From an uncultured Lachnospiraceae bacterium (GTDB lineage: Bacteria; Bacillota; Clostridia; Lachnospirales; Lachnospiraceae): 64,000 nucleotides of DNA. The translations under genes were made by a program, and so were the position numbers. The notes under the pieces were generated by a model, which worked only from the letters and a program-made list of their open reading frames with translations, did no database searches and had not been told where the DNA came from. Location: assembly GCA_947565425.1 (NCBI GenBank), contig CANOFW010000001.1, positions 62,001 to 126,000 of the forward strand. The letters run 5' to 3'. Shown piece by piece: positions 62,603 to 64,000 of this stretch (position 1 is its first letter; every line of letters starts with the position of its first letter).

Positions 62603-63475
62603 CTATCCTCGCCTCTGCGGTACAAATTCCACTGCCAAAAGTTCCGCCCGGTTAAACACCCGTACATGAAAAGTGTGGGTGCCCAGCCCGCGGCTGACAA
62701 TCACAAAACGTCCCTTCAACTCAAACTTCCCTGCATCGTATTTGGGAAATAACGTCCATTGTGGAGAAACCAGGCTGCCAATTCCGGGAATGCGGACAAG
62801 ACCGCCATGATTATGTCCGCAAAACGTAACATCCGCTCCCCACTCGGCATAATGCTCTGCATAGGCGGGGTTGTGAGCAAGTAGAATCTGAAACTTCTCT
62901 GCATCCACAAGCGACAGATGCTCTCGCATATAAGATGCTTCCAGGGGTACGATAGAACCTTTTTCATAATAATCCAATTCCAATTCCAAAGCGGACAGCA
63001 TAACCTGGTTTTCCCCCAGAGTAATGCTGCGCGTCTCCGTACCCATCACTGTCACACCCAGCGCGCGTACGTTCTGCATATACTGTTCAAACAATTCGTG
63101 ATTGACGCACTCTTCCTCCCGCAACCGGCTCTCATGATTGCCATAACTGTAATATACGGGAGCAATTTTCACGAGCTCCGTCAGGGTTTCAAGGACGGTT
63201 CTATAAGTGTGCGGATATTTACTCACCAACAAATCGCCGGGTATAAAAATTGCCTTGGGTTTTATCTTCGCCGTCTCTTCCAGCAGTTTGTGATTTTGCT
63301 CCCCATAAGAGAAGCCATGTAAATCCGAAATTACAGCCACCGAAAGCGGAGATTTTATTTTTGCTGAGGGAACGGTGTAATGGGTAACCTCAAATTTGCC
63401 AAGCTCCCAACGCTGCCAGAAAATAGAAACAAGTACTACAAATAAAATTATCACCAAAATTATCATATCGTCCAT
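62603..63475 (-). CDS. Membrane-anchored metallophosphoesterase
   Basis: 290 residues. N-terminal signal anchor (residues 4-20), then calcineurin-like motifs SDLHG, PGDLL, YGNHESR, and GHNHGG. Related to YkuE/YaeI-type lipid-linked phosphatases; substrate unknown. It precedes amrAB. Confidence 0.93.
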   Translation of the reverse strand: MDDMIILVIILFVVLVSIFWQRWELGKFEVTHYTVPSAKIKSPLSVAVISDLHGFSYGEQNHKLLEETAKIKPKAIFIPGDLLVSKYPHTYRTVLETLTELVKIAPVYYSYGNHESRLREEECVNHELFEQYMQNVRALGVTVMGTETRSITLGENQVMLSALELELDYYEKGSIVPLEASYMREHLSLVDAEKFQILLAHNPAYAEHYAEWGADVTFCGHNHGGLVRIPGIGSLVSPQWTLFPKYDAGKFELKGRFVIVSRGLGTHTFHVRVFNRAELLAVEFVPQRRG

Positions 63476-63564
63476 GCCCTTCGCTTACACTGTAATATAT
63501 TATTATGAGGGTGTTTGCAAAACAGTGAATACTTTGCAGCAGCCTCATTCCCGGAGGTTATGCC

Positions 63565-64000
63565 ATGCGTTGTATTTTATCTTTCCTGTTATCAATCACT
63601 CTGCTGTTTTCCTCTCTGCTGTCCGCCGCCCCTTCCGGGAGCGAACCCGGTACAGAAACTGGAACAAACGCTAGTACGGAAACCGAAACACAATCTCAAA
63701 CGGATACGGAAGCTGGCGCCGAAAACAAAACCGCAACGGCGGAACTCTCCGTCTCCGCCCCTTCCGTAGTGCTGATGGAAGCCTCCACCGGCCAAGTCAT
63801 CTACGAAAAAGAGCCTGACATGCAACGGCACCCGGCAAGCATCACCAAAATCATGACTATGATTCTGATTTTTGACGCCCTGGAAGAAGGAAAAATATCT
63901 TTGGACGACACAGTGACAGTTTCCGAATATGCCGCCAGTATGGGTGGCTCACAGGTATTTTTAGAGCCTGGCGAGACACAGACTGTTGACACCATGCTCA
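63565..64000 (+). CDS. D-alanyl-D-alanine carboxypeptidase, 5' part
   Basis: The frame is open from ATG 63565 (GGAGG 7 bases upstream) to the window end, 145 codons. It begins MRCILSFLLSITLLFSSLLS (signal peptide), then a long Thr/Glu/Ala/Ser-rich linker, then VSAPSVVLMEASTGQVIYEK and the SxxK site SITKIMTM. This is a second PBP5/DacF-type protein. The rest is outside the window. Confidence 0.9.
   Translation, partial: MRCILSFLLSITLLFSSLLSAAPSGSEPGTETGTNASTETETQSQTDTEAGAENKTATAELSVSAPSVVLMEASTGQVIYEKEPDMQRHPASITKIMTMILIFDALEEGKISLDDTVTVSEYAASMGGSQVFLEPGETQTVDTML

Noticed and set aside
63361-63376. Match to GCTGAGGGAAC of the palindromic module inside the metallophosphoesterase gene
   Set aside because: Only about 11 bases agree, they encode conserved-frame residues and there are no inverted ends or hairpins nearby.
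1-64000. CRISPR arrays, prophage genes, rRNA or intact insertion sequences
   Set aside because: No regularly spaced repeats, no phage structural or transposase-like proteins and no rRNA sequence were seen on either strand.

Overview
The window looks like a chromosomal segment of a Gram-positive, low-to-moderate GC anaerobe of the class Clostridia, most likely a Lachnospiraceae member. The signs are a PolC-type replicase, RpiR and CsoR regulators, the MEP isoprenoid pathway (dxr, ispG, ispH), DUF4364, a UPF0210 (PFL) plus ACT-domain pair, the AmmeMemoRadiSam genes and a biotin-dependent sodium-pump decarboxylase operon. Almost all genes are housekeeping. No phage, plasmid, CRISPR or intact transposase gene is visible. 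The accessory interest lies in small islands, pseudogenes and a dense set of dispersed palindromic repeats.

Layout. Bases 1-5335 run leftward: rpmE with its own promoter and terminator, then DUF1385, prmC and prfA; a broken secreted-protein gene; and rho. Bases 5610-8275 run rightward: malic enzyme, a TIGR01212 radical SAM protein and DUF4364. Bases 8407-24735 are a long leftward block: a zinc-ribbon/HTH protein, flavin reductase, a tail-anchored coiled-coil protein, ung, hisF, hisH, a large acidic membrane protein, UPF0210, an ACT protein, a WalJ-like hydrolase, a CoaE::FtsA-like fusion, polA, Xaa-Pro aminopeptidase and ridA. A tRNA-Leu(CAA) follows at 24928. Bases 25111-26221 are a small accessory segment (SymE-like remnant, mini-ORF, cupin) bounded by a direct repeat of the rlmH 3' end. 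rlmH and a divergent membrane protein/xpt pair follow. Bases 28046-39748 are the classic leftward pyrH-frr-uppS-cdsA-dxr-rseP-ispG-polC cluster, fed by a bactofilin gene. Then come a polysaccharide deacetylase and the copper module csoR-copA. A yprB-like gene runs rightward. The leftward operon rpiR-HI0933-cmk-ispH-S1-cheR follows, then the decarboxylase operon (carboxyltransferase, OadG, biotin carrier, OadB, OadA), dacF, scpB, scpA, amrS, amrAB and a metallophosphoesterase. The window ends inside a second D,D-carboxypeptidase gene.

How the genes work together. The polymerase block supplies replication (PolC, PolA, Ung, ScpA/B). dxr, ispG, ispH and uppS make isoprenoid and undecaprenyl carriers, and cdsA makes CDP-diacylglycerol. 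frr, prfA, prmC, rpmE and the S1-domain protein serve translation. The csoR-copA operon has a textbook operator inside its promoter spacer and an internal ribosome binding site that should yield a free CopZ-like chaperone. The decarboxylase operon encodes two different carboxyltransferase subunits around one biotin carrier and one membrane pump, so it may act as a Na+-coupled transcarboxylase.

Main observations: (1) a family of large palindromic elements with a conserved module and a copy-specific hairpin arm, three of them filling gaps inside operons; (2) an att-like direct repeat at the 3' end of rlmH, the SCC-type integration site; (3) the CoaE::FtsA-like in-frame fusion; (4) the embedded CopZ start; (5) a perfect 18-bp operator-like palindrome in the ridA promoter. 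Everything here was read by eye, so family assignments rest on motif recognition and not on a database search.
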